This document shows positions 1 through 9,583 of a stretch of 64,000 nucleotides of DNA, piece by piece. Position numbers and translations under genes: made by a program. The notes under the pieces are model-generated. The model saw only the letters and a list, made by a program, of their open reading frames with translations, ran no database searches and was not told the origin of the DNA. This stretch comes from Nocardioides ganghwensis (GTDB lineage: Bacteria > Actinomycetota > Actinomycetes > Propionibacteriales > Nocardioidaceae), in assembly GCF_014779655.1 (NCBI RefSeq), contig NZ_JACXYX010000008.1:1-64000 (forward strand), given 5' to 3'. Position 1 is the first letter of the stretch, and each line of letters opens with the position of its first letter.

Positions 1-76
1 GGTCCGCCCGCAGCTCCACCGCCATCCGGGTCGCTCGCTCACGCAGCTCGTCGGGGTACTTCCTGGGTGCTGCCAT
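1..76 (-). CDS. IS3-family transposase OrfA, N-terminus only (runs off the left edge)
   Basis: The minus strand from 76 reads MAAPRKYPDELRERATRMAV and on to the window edge, the usual start of an IS3-family OrfA (helix-turn-helix protein that, with OrfB, forms the transposase by programmed frameshift). A GAGGATGAGAG purine stretch precedes the ATG. Only 25 codons are visible, so whether the gene is intact cannot be judged. Its element's terminal sequence lies just to the right, at about 127. Confidence 0.75.
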   Translation of the reverse strand, partial: MAAPRKYPDELRERATRMAVELRAD

Positions 77-127
77 GACTCTCATCCTCCATGGATTGAG
101 AGCCTCCACCAGACCCGGGGCGATTCA
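1..127 (-). mobile_element. Left end of an IS3-family insertion sequence
   Basis: Reading leftward from 127 the sequence is TGAATCGCCCCGGGTCTGG, which looks like the terminal inverted repeat of actinobacterial IS3-type elements, followed about 50 bases later by the OrfA start. At 128 the sequence turns abruptly into the interior of a different transposase gene on the other strand, so 127/128 is probably the insertion junction. The other end, the target duplication and the rest of the element lie outside the window. Confidence 0.6.
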
Positions 128-444
128 GTGTGGTCCACACCGACCGCGGGTCCCAGTTCCGCAGCAGGAAGTTCGTCCACGCCATCAACCGCCACGACAT
201 GGTCGGGTCCATGGGCCGCGTTGGCGCCGCCGGCGACAACGCAGCCATGGAGTCGTTCTTCGCCCTGTTGCAGAAGAACGTGCTCGACCGCCGCGCCTGG
301 AACACCCGAGAGGAGCTGCGGATCGCCATCGTCACGTGGATCGAGAAGACCTACCACCGTCGACGGAGGCAGGCTGCTCTCGGACGATTGACCCCGGTCG
401 AATACGAGCTGATCATGACGACAACCGCCACCCAGGCGGCCTAA
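128..444 (+). pseudogene. IS3-type transposase OrfB, C-terminal remnant
   Basis: The fragment opens inside the rve/DDE integrase core with HTDRGSQF (second catalytic Asp) and continues to the MESFFALLQKN block that carries the catalytic Glu, then the typical C-terminus ending LTPVEYE. The N-terminal part with the first catalytic Asp is missing, cut off by the neighbouring insertion sequence at about 127. It is about 105 codons long against roughly 280-300 for a full OrfB, so it should be inactive. A terminal-repeat-like stretch follows the stop. Confidence 0.85.
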
Positions 445-451
445 CCAAAAC

Positions 452-478
452 TGTCACCCGTCCGTGCAGCAGTCCCAA
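452..478 (+). repeat. Probable right terminal repeat of the truncated IS3 element
   Basis: Just after the OrfB stop the sequence CTGTCACCCGTCCGTGCAGC and the next few bases resemble the right ends of actinobacterial IS3-family elements, which usually lie within 50 bases of the OrfB stop. No left partner remains in the window, so the boundaries are approximate. Confidence 0.4.
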
Positions 479-1009
479 GGTCTGCAGTGGCCGCGTGACG
501 ATGTCACTTGGCGCCGTTACGAGGGTTCTCTGCGTGGCGGGCCCTTGGGGCTCGAAGGGTGTGCGATGGCGCCTAAACCGCAGCCAGTGCCCTTCGAGTC
601 AATTGTATGGCGTGCAGACCTTCTGATCCCCTGAGATGTGCCTTGGTGGGGCGGATCGTCAGCAGTTCGGACCTACCGCTTTGCGGCGCCGGCCACCAGG
701 TCGTCAACGCTCGCGTCGACAGCGATGGTCGTGGCGGCGGTGAAGAGTGCGGGCTACAGAAGCTGGCTCGTGACCGAAGCGCGATCGAAGCGTCGCCCTG
801 ACGTTGCATCTTTCGCGCGCCTGGCTCATGGCCGCTCTGCCCGCCCGCATCCACTTGCTGAGGCTGATCCTCCTCCGCCCGTCCTCGCCCTGCAGTTCGT
901 CCTTATCGACATACACCGTTTGCAGATCGAGGGGGGTTCTGTGGGCCTGCGGCCTGTGGACAATTCGATGCTTGGTCGGACTGTGGAACAACCGGGGCAC
1001 CTGCATTCC
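479..1009. other. No recognisable gene (post-IS spacer)
   Basis: Open frames exist on both strands, but none has a recognisable domain, a convincing ribosome-binding site or protein-like composition. The large frame that starts at 804 is only the upstream extension of the relaxase frame. The stretch probably holds the relaxase promoter and possibly its origin of transfer; I could not identify a clear nick-site motif. Confidence 0.4.
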
Positions 1010-1025
1010 AAGGAGGTGTGCGTCG

Positions 1026-4000
1026 GTGACTATCTCGATGCGGGTGATGTCGGCGGGCAGGGGATACGACTACCTGCTCAAGAGCGTGGTCCGGGGCGAT
1101 CGCGACATGGGCGAGTCGACCGCACTCACGAGGTACTACGCCGAGGAGGGCACACCGCCGGGTCGTTGGCTGGGCTCGGGGCTCCACGCCCTCGGCAACG
1201 GGCTGGTCAGGCAGGGCGACGAGGTGACGCCCCAGCAGCTCGCACTGCTGCTCGGCTCAGGTCGGGACCCAGTGACCGGCTCACCGTTGGGGCGGGCGTT
1301 CCCGGAGTACGACGGGGTGAAGGCCCGGGTGGCGGCTCGGGTGGCAAAGCTTCCTCGTGATCTCAGCGCCGGGCAGCGGCGCGAGGCGGCGGCCGAGATC
1401 ACGCGCGAAGAGGTGGCGGCCGGCACCCGCCGTGCTGTCGCGGGCTACGACTTCACCTTCAGCGTCCCGAAGTCGGTCTCGGTGCTGTGGGGCGTCGCCG
1501 ACGCGGGAACCCAGGCACTCATCCTCGAGGCCCACCACCAGGCGATGGAAGAAGTGATCGCCTTCTTGGAACGCGAGGTCGCCACGACCCGCAGGGGAGT
1601 GGACGCCGGCGACGGTGCCGTGGCACAGGCCGACATCGTCGGGATCCTCGCGACGGCGTACGACCATTGGGATTCTCGTGTGGGTGACCCGCAGCTCCAC
1701 ACGCACGTCGTCATCTCCAACAAGGTCAAGACCGCCGGGGACGGGCGTTGGCGCAGCCTGGACGGGCGCCCGCTCCATGCGGCCGTCGTCGCGCTGTCGG
1801 CGCACTACAACGCCGTCCTCGCCGACCGGATCACCCGTGCCTTCGGGATCGAGTGGGAACAGCGCGACAGAGGCAACAACCACAACCCGGCCTGGGAACT
1901 CGAGTGCGTACCCGAGTCGCTCATCGGTGAGTTCTCCTCCCGCTCGCGGATGATCGAGAAGGAGACCGACCGCCTGATCGCCGAGTACGTCGACCGGCAC
2001 GGGCATCGCCCGTCCGCGACGCGGATCATCGAGCTGCGCGCGAAGGCGACCCTGGAGACGCGTCCGGACAAGGTCGTCCGGTCCTTGTTCGATCTCACAG
2101 GCGAGTGGCGGGGACGGGCGCACACGATCCTCGGACAGAGCCCCGTGGAGTGGGCACGCAGTGTCACCGCCCGTCCCGTCGCCCGCCCTACCCTGCGGGC
2201 CGACGACATCCCGCTGCAGGTCATAGCTGAGGTCGGGGTCTCGGTGGTCGGTGCCGTCAGCGAGAAGTGGTCGACCTGGCGGCACTGGAACCTGTGGGCC
2301 GAGGCGTCCAGGCAGACCATGGGGTGGCGCTTCGCGAGTGCGGAGGACCGTGAGGCGGTCGTCGGGATGGTCGTCGACGCCGCGGAACAGGAGTCTCTCA
2401 GACTGACGCCACCCGAGCTGGCCATCAGTCCCGAGGTCTTCCGGCGTGAGGACGGCAGCACCGTGTTCCGGCCACGGCACAGTGTCGTCTTCACCTCTGC
2501 GGAGCTGCTGGCGGCCGAGGACCAGCTGTTGGCTCGCTCCGAGGACCGCACCGCTCCGGCAGTCGGCCGCGATGTGATCGAGCGGGTGGCGCGCAGGCAG
2601 CACCTGTTGAGTGCCGAGCAGGTTGAGACGCTCGCGCAGATCGTCGTGTCCGGGCGGCAGGTCGACCTCCTCGTCGGACCCGCCGGTGCGGGCAAGACGA
2701 CCGCGATGCACGCCCTCAAGACTGCCTGGACGACCGTGCACGGGAAGGGCAGTGTCGTCGGTCTCGCTCCGAGCGCTGTGGCGGCGCAGGTGCTGGCCGC
2801 GGACCTCGGGATCGGGTGCGAGAACACCGCCAAGTGGCTCCACGACCACGACCACAACCGCGACGCTGACCATGACGGTGGAGGCGCGTGGTTCCGGTCG
2901 GGGCAGCTCGTGATCATCGACGAGGCGACGCTGGCCGGAACCCTCGCTCTCGACCGCATCACGGCCCTCGCGGCCGCAGCGGGTGCGAAGGTGCTGCTGG
3001 TTGGCGACTGGGCGCAGTTGCAGTCCGTCGAGGCAGGAGGGGCGTTCACGCTCCTTGTCTCTGCCCGTCCCGAGGTCCCCGAGCTCACCGAGGTCCACCG
3101 CTTCACGCACGGATGGGAGAAGACCGCCTCACTCGACCTGCGCACCGGTCGCACCGAGATCATCAGCACGTACGTCCAGCACGAGCGAGTCCGGGAGGGC
3201 ACCACCGAGGAGATGATGGATGCCGCCTACGCCGCGTGGCGCGACGACGTCCGATCCGGTCGCACGACGATCCTGGTGGCCGAAGCATCCGAGACAGTTC
3301 AGCGCCTCAACGCACGGGCACGCGCGGAGCGCATCGCTGGTGGCGGTCCAGCGGGGAGTATCGAGGTGCGCCTGGGCGACGGCGCCGGGGCATCCATAGG
3401 AGACCTGGTCATCACTCGCCGCAATGACCGCCGCCTGCACCCCATGCACGGCGGGCGGTGCGGGGGGTGGGTCCGCAACGGCGACCGCTGGCGAGTCACC
3501 CATGTGTACCACGACGAATCGATGACCGTATCCAGGCTCGGTTCCAGCGACGCAGCCTCGAACACTGACTCCGTGACGTTGCCGGCGGCGTACGTCGCGG
3601 AGCACGTCGATCTCGGGTACGCCGTCACGGCTCACCGGGCCCAGGGCATCACCGTGGACACGGCACACGTCGTCGTCTCGTCTGCGACCACGCGCGAGAA
3701 CTTCTATGTCTCCATGACGCGGGGGAGTGATGCCAACGTCGCGTACGTCGCTCTCGACCATCCCGATGAGGTGCACGCCCCGCCAGAGCCCGACGACGTC
3801 AGCGTCCGCACCGTGCTGTACGGCGTGCTGAAGCACTCCGGAGTCGAACTGTCCGCCCACCAGACGCTCGTTGCCGAGCAGGATCGGTGGTCATCCATCG
3901 CGCAGCTCTCGGCGGAGTACGAGACCATCGCGGCCGTCGCGCAACGCGACCGGTGGGTCAGCTTGCTGGATGGTTGTGGACTGACCGAGGAGCAACTGGC

Positions 4001-4607
4001 CTCGGTGCTCCAGTCCGACTCGTTCGGCCCTCTCACGGCCGAGCTGCGCCGTGCCGAGGCGAATCGTCACGACGTCAACCAGCTCCTGCCGGCGCTCATT
4101 GCACAGCGATCACTCGAAGACGCCCACGATGTGGGAGCGGTGCTGATCAGCCGACTCCGCAGGGCTGCGCGCCTTGGCCGCGGGATGCGCCCGCGCGAGC
4201 CGAAGTACATCGTCGGGTTGATCCCCGTGGCTGAGGGCCCGATGAGCCCGGAGATGAGCACGGCCCTGGCTGAGCGGCAGCTGCTGATGGAGGCGCGAGC
4301 CGTGGCACTCGCTGACGAGGCTTTCGAGGCTGACGAGCCCTGGCTCAAGCGCCTCGGCACGCCACCTCCAACGGACGCAGCCCATAGCCGATGGCTGGAC
4401 GAGGTCAGGACAGTCGCCGCCTACCGCGACCGCTACCAGGTCGACACGTGCGGCACGCTGGACGAGCCGCGCACTGACGCGCAGAAGCGCGACGCTGCAC
4501 ACGCCCGGCAGGCGATCCGTCGAGCTCGCGCCATCGCTGACCAGGAAAATGCATCCAGAAGCGGTGGGCGCCCCAACGCGCATCTGCCGGAACGAACCAT
4601 CAGCTGA
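1026..4607 (+). CDS. MobF/TrwC-type conjugative relaxase with C-terminal RecD-like helicase
   Basis: A 1,193-residue protein that would nick DNA at an origin of transfer and unwind it for conjugation. The GTG start is set by an AAGGAGG site at 1010-1016, nine bases upstream. The N-terminal relaxase has candidate tyrosines Y14/Y16 and Y37/Y38, the FSVPKSVSVLW block, and the metal-binding histidine triad H214, H225, H227 (DPQLHTHVV). The C-terminal helicase has Walker A GPAGAGKTT near residue 551, Walker B LVIIDEAT and the late AVTAHRAQGITVD motif. Length and order match TraA/TrwC proteins of actinobacterial plasmids and integrative elements. No coupling protein, type IV secretion genes or integrase are in the window, so this may be a mobilisation module or a remnant of a larger element. 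Confidence 0.92.
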   Translation: MTISMRVMSAGRGYDYLLKSVVRGDRDMGESTALTRYYAEEGTPPGRWLGSGLHALGNGLVRQGDEVTPQQLALLLGSGRDPVTGSPLGRAFPEYDGVKARVAARVAKLPRDLSAGQRREAAAEITREEVAAGTRRAVAGYDFTFSVPKSVSVLWGVADAGTQALILEAHHQAMEEVIAFLEREVATTRRGVDAGDGAVAQADIVGILATAYDHWDSRVGDPQLHTHVVISNKVKTAGDGRWRSLDGRPLHAAVVALSAHYNAVLADRITRAFGIEWEQRDRGNNHNPAWELECVPESLIGEFSSRSRMIEKETDRLIAEYVDRHGHRPSATRIIELRAKATLETRPDKVVRSLFDLTGEWRGRAHTILGQSPVEWARSVTARPVARPTLRADDIPLQVIAEVGVSVVGAVSEKWSTWRHWNLWAEASRQTMGWRFASAEDREAVVGMVVDAAEQESLRLTPPELAISPEVFRREDGSTVFRPRHSVVFTSAELLAAEDQLLARSEDRTAPAVGRDVIERVARRQHLLSAEQVETLAQIVVSGRQVDLLVGPAGAGKTTAMHALKTAWTTVHGKGSVVGLAPSAVAAQVLAADLGIGCENTAKWLHDHDHNRDADHDGGGAWFRSGQLVIIDEATLAGTLALDRITALAAAAGAKVLLVGDWAQLQSVEAGGAFTLLVSARPEVPELTEVHRFTHGWEKTASLDLRTGRTEIISTYVQHERVREGTTEEMMDAAYAAWRDDVRSGRTTILVAEASETVQRLNARARAERIAGGGPAGSIEVRLGDGAGASIGDLVITRRNDRRLHPMHGGRCGGWVRNGDRWRVTHVYHDESMTVSRLGSSDAASNTDSVTLPAAYVAEHVDLGYAVTAHRAQGITVDTAHVVVSSATTRENFYVSMTRGSDANVAYVALDHPDEVHAPPEPDDVSVRTVLYGVLKHSGVELSAHQTLVAEQDRWSSIAQLSAEYETIAAVAQRDRWVSLLDGCGLTEEQLASVLQSDSFGPLTAELRRAEANRHDVNQLLPALIAQRSLEDAHDVGAVLISRLRRAARLGRGMRPREPKYIVGLIPVAEGPMSPEMSTALAERQLLMEARAVALADEAFEADEPWLKRLGTPPPTDAAHSRWLDEVRTVAAYRDRYQVDTCGTLDEPRTDAQKRDAAHARQAIRRARAIADQENASRSGGRPNAHLPERTIS

Positions 4608-4973
4608 TCGGCATCCACGACCGCAGTTCTGTAGTTCTCCACCGGGACGGATTCGCCAAGAGGCGTCGAGGGCCGCGATCCCAACGATCAGCAACGCCAC
4701 GGGCACGAGGACGCAGCACGGTGGCGGGTCAAACGGCGGCTACCTCCCAATATGGCCGCTGGCAGGTGTCCCGGTTGGCGGGTGAGATTCGGTCGGGCAT
4801 CGACGGTCGAGTCGACGTTGTTCTGGCCGCCTAGTTGTCATGTCCAGGGAAGTTGTCCCGCCGCGGGGCGGTGAGTCGGCCTGACAGGTGAGGCCTGCGG
4901 TTGTGGAGTGGAGCCGTCTAGTTCACCGCTCCCAATTCGGAGGCCCTCATGTCCGGTCCGTTCGCGGGGTGGG
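4608..4973. other. Intergenic space between convergent relaxase and eCIS ATPase genes
   Basis: Both flanking genes end here. I see no gene, no strong hairpin with a T-run and no repeat; a short GC-rich inverted repeat near 4857-4871 is too small to call a terminator. Confidence 0.4.
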
Positions 4974-6296
4974 TCAGACGATCTTTCCGTCCTTGACGAA
5001 CTCCCTCATGATCGCTCCCTCCAGCATGGACCGGTCCACGGGCCGCATGTCGGTGTCGAGAGCGGCGATGGCGCAGTGGTGTGAGACGTTGACGATTGAC
5101 GCTGCCGTGAGCTCGAAGCGTCCCGCGATGTCGCGCCAGTCCACGTCCGCGTCGACCACGACCTGTTCGGGAAAGGATCGCTGCCACAGCTCGCGTCGCT
5201 GCTCGGGCGTCGGGGGGTGGAAGCAGACGGCCGACTGGAACCGGCGGAGGAACGCCTCGTCGATGTTGCTGCGCCTGTTGGTGGCCAGGATCACGAGGCC
5301 GCTGAAGGTCTCGATCCGTTGCAGCAGGTACGAGGCCTCCTGGTTGGCGTACTTGTCGTGGGCGTCGCGGATGTCGGTCCGCTTCCCGAAGAGTGCGTCC
5401 GCCTCGTCGAAGAAGAGGATCCACTCCTTGCCCTCGGCCTTGTCGAACAGGCCGGCGAGGTTCTTCTCCGTCTCGCCGATGTACTTCGACACCACCCGGG
5501 AGAGGTCGACGCGGAAGACCGGCCGACCGGTCGCCTTGCCGAGCAGCGCCGCGGCGAGGGTCTTGCCGGTCCCCGGCGGGCCGTGGAACAGGACGCGGTA
5601 ACCGGGGCGTACCCGCTTGCCCATGCCCCACTCGTGGAGCACCGTGTCGTTGAAGCGCATCCAGCTCTCGATGTCGCGGATCTGGCGCCATGTGTCAGGA
5701 CGAAGCACGACGTCGTCCCAGTTCATCTCGGTCCCGACGTGTTCCGCCGGGAAGTCGGTGCTGAAGCCGGGAAGGGTCGCGGTCCCGGTGGTCATCAACT
5801 CGACGCCCTCGGGGTCGAGCACCAGACGACCGCTCGTCGCTGGCGCGCCCTCGCGGACCCGTTCGAGCCAGAGCAGGTGCTGTCGGGAGAACCAGTGCGC
5901 GGTGGTGAACATCCGCTGGACCTCGAGGCGCCCGCCGATGTCGTCGCCGGCGATGACGAACTGGGCTGTCTCGCCCGTGGCGAGCACGCCGCGGTAGGAC
6001 TCGAGGCGTACGCCGCCGAACTCGGGTAGGTCGCCTCCTTCGGGCAAATGGCGGGCGATCAGCGTGTCGAAGAAGGCGGGTCTCAGGTGTGGCGCCAAGG
6101 CGAGCAGCAGCACGACGTGCTCGGGAGGGGTGAGCGGCTCCCCAGGGCGAAGCACGGAGAAGAGGTCCAGCTCGAAGCCGCGTTCGGCCGGGGAAGGCAC
6201 CTCTCCCGACACGCTGCCCAGGTGGGTGGCAAGCCGATCGCCGACCAGGTCCTCGAGCCGTTGGAGGTCCCGGGTGAGCCGAGCGATCTCGTCCAT
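4974..6296 (-). CDS. eCIS AAA+ ATPase (Afp15-like)
   Basis: A 440-residue AAA+ ATPase, last gene of the injection-system operon. Start ATG at 6296 follows a GAGG site five bases away, right behind the DUF4157 gene. Residues 1-190 form the family's own N-terminal region; then Walker A GPPGTGKT (about 239-246), Walker B FFDEAD (about 295-300) and a sensor/arginine-finger segment ATNRRSNIDEAFLRRFQ. Afp15/PVC15-type ATPases are needed for assembly or sheath stability of extracellular contractile injection systems, probably by handling tape measure or cargo in the producing cell's cytoplasm. Position next to DUF4157 and tape-measure genes fits that. The exact role in this system is inferred. Confidence 0.92.
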   Translation of the reverse strand: MDEIARLTRDLQRLEDLVGDRLATHLGSVSGEVPSPAERGFELDLFSVLRPGEPLTPPEHVVLLLALAPHLRPAFFDTLIARHLPEGGDLPEFGGVRLESYRGVLATGETAQFVIAGDDIGGRLEVQRMFTTAHWFSRQHLLWLERVREGAPATSGRLVLDPEGVELMTTGTATLPGFSTDFPAEHVGTEMNWDDVVLRPDTWRQIRDIESWMRFNDTVLHEWGMGKRVRPGYRVLFHGPPGTGKTLAAALLGKATGRPVFRVDLSRVVSKYIGETEKNLAGLFDKAEGKEWILFFDEADALFGKRTDIRDAHDKYANQEASYLLQRIETFSGLVILATNRRSNIDEAFLRRFQSAVCFHPPTPEQRRELWQRSFPEQVVVDADVDWRDIAGRFELTAASIVNVSHHCAIAALDTDMRPVDRSMLEGAIMREFVKDGKIV

Positions 6297-6303
6297 GATC
6301 ACC

Positions 6304-9300
6304 TCACTTCTCCGACGGGGTGAAGCTCGAGTCGAGCGCCCAGCCCCGCTTGATGCGCTGCACGTGGTCGCGGAGCTTCTGTCGCGCCATCTCGGGATGG
6401 CCCGCGTCGAGGTACTGCTGGATGGAGCGGTTCTCGCTGCTGTCGCCGAGGAAGATGTTCTTCGCGTAGCCGAAGAAGCGGCGGTAGCGGCGTACGGCAG
6501 CCTTGAGAACCGCCTGGGCGGTCGGCCTCTTGCCCTCGACCGGTTGGCGGGCTCCCTCGATCGACCCGCGCTGCTCAAGCAGGAGCTTGGCTTCCGAGAG
6601 CGGCTTCTTCGCGAGGAAGATTCCGTAGTGCTTGGCCATGTCGTCCGACGACACGACATGTCGGCGGTCGATGTCGGCGGCGACGTTGACCTCGCGGCCC
6701 CGGGCGTCCTTCACGAGGTGGGAGGTCTTCGCGAATGCGTTCCCCACGAGGCGCGCCTTCTGGGCGAGGTACTCGCGGGCGATTCCGGCCTTCTGGGTCA
6801 CGGTGAAGCCGCCCGAGCGCTCGATCTCTATGGTGTCCGGCATCGCGCCGTCGCCGCCCCACTCCGTCAGTGCCTTGCCGATCACGCTGGCGAGGGCCTT
6901 CAGCGTCGTGTCGAGCGTGGCCGACTTGGCGTCTGCCTCCTTCGCCCGCTTGCCGGCCGCTGCGGCACGCTCGTTGTCGTCCACGGACGCGAGGAACGTC
7001 TGGAGGGTGGCGATGTCGCCCTCGTGCTTCTGTGTCGCCGCGAGCGGCTTCGTGAGCTTGCCTGGGTCCTGCTTGAGGCGGTCGTGCTCGTTGGTGAGGA
7101 AGGCCGACGGCTTCTCGGGCTCGGATCGGATGACCAGCTTGGCCGAGCGCTTCTCGCCGGTGAACGTGAGGGTGTGGGGCTGCTCGCCTCCCGTGACCGG
7201 CTCGGTCTTCTTCCACCACATGAGCAGCCGCTTCGCACCCTCCCGCGCCGAGGCGAGGAGCTTGGACAGCAGCCCGCCGAGCCAACCCACGATCTTGTCG
7301 AGCGCCTTGTCGACGGGTTGCCGGATCCTCCGAACTATCCCGACCAGCTTGTCCGGGATGTTTCCGAGACCGGCGAACTTCGCCAGGAACGCGATCACGA
7401 CCGTGAGGGTGCGGGCCATCGTCTGTTCGACGCGGTTGGCCGCTGCCTCGACGCTGCCGACCGCGATGGCCGAGATCGAGTCGACGAACGAGGCGACGAC
7501 GGCGCCGATCTGGCGCGCCTTCGCGATGAAGAAGGAGACGGTGTTGTAGATCGCGATGATCGCCTGCACCACGGCTCCAGCGGGGTTGATCATGCTGACC
7601 AGCTTCTTGACGGCGGCCTTCACGACCTCGGTCTGAATCATGCCGGTGACCTGGCTGATGAGTTGGGTCTTGAGTTCGGTGAGCTCGCCTTGGACTTGCG
7701 CCCATGCGGCTGCGGGCCCCTGGGTCACGAGCGTGGTGAGCACGGCCGCCGACTTCTCCAGGGCCCCGAGGACGGGGTCGGGGATGATCTTCACCAGCTT
7801 GCCGCGGACGTTCTGCCAGGTCAGTCCGAGCACCGACAGCACCAGCTTGACCACCTCGACCAGGCTGAAGGACCTGGGGATGTAGACCCCAGCCTCGCCG
7901 AGCGGGCCGGTCAGCCAGGAGATGAGGGCGGTCTTGAGGTGCGTGACGATGTTGCCGGCGAACTTCTCGAAGCCGCGCCGTCCGGCGCGCACCAGGTTCC
8001 GCACGAAGCCGATCGGGTTGCGCAGGATCTGGTGGAAGGCTGTCCTGGCCTTGGCGATGTAGGGCATCACGCCTGGCGCCACCACCGAGAACAGGATCTC
8101 GAGCAGGCTCAGCACCTGGCCGCCGGCCCAGCTGAAGAAGCGCCCGGCCAGCCCGACGAAGGCCGAGGCGATCTTGCGGAAGGCACCGACGACGGTGACC
8201 ACGTCCTGGAAGGTGAGTGACCGGAGGGTCTGCACGATGTGGGCCGGGATGGAACGCACGAAGCCCAACAGTCCGGCCAGCGCACCTTGGAACCAGGCGA
8301 AGGCCCGCCCCACTGCGTTGCCGCGCTTGATGTTGAGCCACACCTCCTCCTGACCGATCAGCTTCATGAAACCGCCGATGAGGGTGTCGGCGGTTCGCGG
8401 GTACGGGTCGCCGGTGACGGGGTCCTGACCCAGGATGGCCTTCAGCAGGTCGTAGCCGGGCGTGCCCTCGGCGAGCGCGGCGAGTGGTCGGAGGATCACG
8501 CGTTTGACGATCGCGAGGAGCTCGGTCACCACGCCGGTGCCGAAGGAGATCAGGCTGCCAATCGGATCGGTGAAGATGCGCTTGGCGCGGTCCCACACTC
8601 CGCCCAGGTCGAAGATGTCGGTCCAGCTCAGCGAGTCGATGAACCGGCCCAGTCCGGTCACGATCTGGCCGCCGATGTCGCCGAGCTGGCTCACCTTCTG
8701 GTCGACCCATTCTGCTGCCTCGTTGATCACGCCGTGGTTGTCGAGTGCACGGGTGATGAGGGCGCCACCGGGCACCAGCTCGATCAGCGCCCTCAGGAAG
8801 TTGGCCGGCGTACGCGCCACGGAGCGCTGGTTGACCGGGTTGAACCCGAGGATGAGCGTCAGCATCCGGAACCCCGGGATGTGGTGAGCCTTGTCAGCGA
8901 AGTAGTCCAGGGCGTCCTGCACGCCGAGGCGCTGCACAGTCGGCGTGCCACCGGGGGTGCTCACCTCCGGCCGCCGCTGGTCCACGTCGTTCCGCACGGC
9001 CTGCCGTTGGACGGTCGCGCCCTGCTGGATGGTGTGGGTCAGCTCATGGGCGAGCAGGTGGCGACCCGAGTCGATCTCCGGCTGGTACTGACCGCGCCCG
9101 AAGAACACATGGTTGCGGTAGGTGAAGGCCTGCGCACTCATGTGGTTGCTCAGACTGGCGGCCTGCTCGTCGGCATGGATCCGTACGTCGCCGAGGTCGG
9201 CGCCCAACCGGGGTTCCATGTCATCGCGGACCCCGCTCGGCAGTGCCTGCCCGCCCGTCGTGGCGCGCTGGATCTCCGTGTGTGCCTGGGGCGCGAACGC

Positions 9301-9582
9301 CGGCGCCCCCACGCCGGTCCGCTGCACTTGGTCACCGGGCTCGGTCCTCCGCTGCACCTGCGCGGTGGGCATCCGGTTCACCGCCACCGCGGTCGCCTCG
9401 GCCTCGCGCTCGAGCGGGTCGCTCGGCTTGCTCACAGTGAGGCTGGGCTGCACCTCCGGTGCGGACCTCGACCGCGCAACCGAGCGGAAGAAGCCGGCCG
9501 ACCCGGACCCCTTGAAGAAGTTGTCCCGCCGGTGGACCGAGGCCGAGTGGGACCTCGGTGTCTTCGCGGATGCCGTGCGCAC
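6304..9582 (-). CDS. Large eCIS-core (DUF4157) protein, candidate payload
   Basis: A 1,092-residue protein. Residues about 115-193 are the DUF4157/eCIS-core domain with a metalloprotease-like HELTH motif at 179-183, the domain found on many effectors of contractile injection systems. The middle (about 200-790) is a long run of amphipathic and hydrophobic helices, including a block like GLGNIPDKLVGIVRRI shared by other big DUF4157 proteins. The last 250-300 residues are different in character, Lys/Arg-rich and globular-looking, with a DRRHVVSSDD motif that could be a nuclease-like active site. I read it as core domain, packing or pore-like stalk, and C-terminal toxin. Start GTG at 9582 lies one base past the tape-measure stop. 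The toxin activity is inference. Confidence 0.85.
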   Translation of the reverse strand: MRTASAKTPRSHSASVHRRDNFFKGSGSAGFFRSVARSRSAPEVQPSLTVSKPSDPLEREAEATAVAVNRMPTAQVQRRTEPGDQVQRTGVGAPAFAPQAHTEIQRATTGGQALPSGVRDDMEPRLGADLGDVRIHADEQAASLSNHMSAQAFTYRNHVFFGRGQYQPEIDSGRHLLAHELTHTIQQGATVQRQAVRNDVDQRRPEVSTPGGTPTVQRLGVQDALDYFADKAHHIPGFRMLTLILGFNPVNQRSVARTPANFLRALIELVPGGALITRALDNHGVINEAAEWVDQKVSQLGDIGGQIVTGLGRFIDSLSWTDIFDLGGVWDRAKRIFTDPIGSLISFGTGVVTELLAIVKRVILRPLAALAEGTPGYDLLKAILGQDPVTGDPYPRTADTLIGGFMKLIGQEEVWLNIKRGNAVGRAFAWFQGALAGLLGFVRSIPAHIVQTLRSLTFQDVVTVVGAFRKIASAFVGLAGRFFSWAGGQVLSLLEILFSVVAPGVMPYIAKARTAFHQILRNPIGFVRNLVRAGRRGFEKFAGNIVTHLKTALISWLTGPLGEAGVYIPRSFSLVEVVKLVLSVLGLTWQNVRGKLVKIIPDPVLGALEKSAAVLTTLVTQGPAAAWAQVQGELTELKTQLISQVTGMIQTEVVKAAVKKLVSMINPAGAVVQAIIAIYNTVSFFIAKARQIGAVVASFVDSISAIAVGSVEAAANRVEQTMARTLTVVIAFLAKFAGLGNIPDKLVGIVRRIRQPVDKALDKIVGWLGGLLSKLLASAREGAKRLLMWWKKTEPVTGGEQPHTLTFTGEKRSAKLVIRSEPEKPSAFLTNEHDRLKQDPGKLTKPLAATQKHEGDIATLQTFLASVDDNERAAAAGKRAKEADAKSATLDTTLKALASVIGKALTEWGGDGAMPDTIEIERSGGFTVTQKAGIAREYLAQKARLVGNAFAKTSHLVKDARGREVNVAADIDRRHVVSSDDMAKHYGIFLAKKPLSEAKLLLEQRGSIEGARQPVEGKRPTAQAVLKAAVRRYRRFFGYAKNIFLGDSSENRSIQQYLDAGHPEMARQKLRDHVQRIKRGWALDSSFTPSEK

Positions 9583-9583
9583 G

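Noticed and set aside
1281..3110. 609-codon minus-strand frame
   Set aside because: Antisense to the relaxase, which has a Shine-Dalgarno and catalytic motifs.
6064..8220. Long plus-strand frame opposite the DUF4157 gene
   Set aside because: Antisense to a well-supported gene with normal start, Shine-Dalgarno and domains; its translation is compositionally odd (Glu/Leu/Arg/Gly repeats from GC-rich codons) with no domain.
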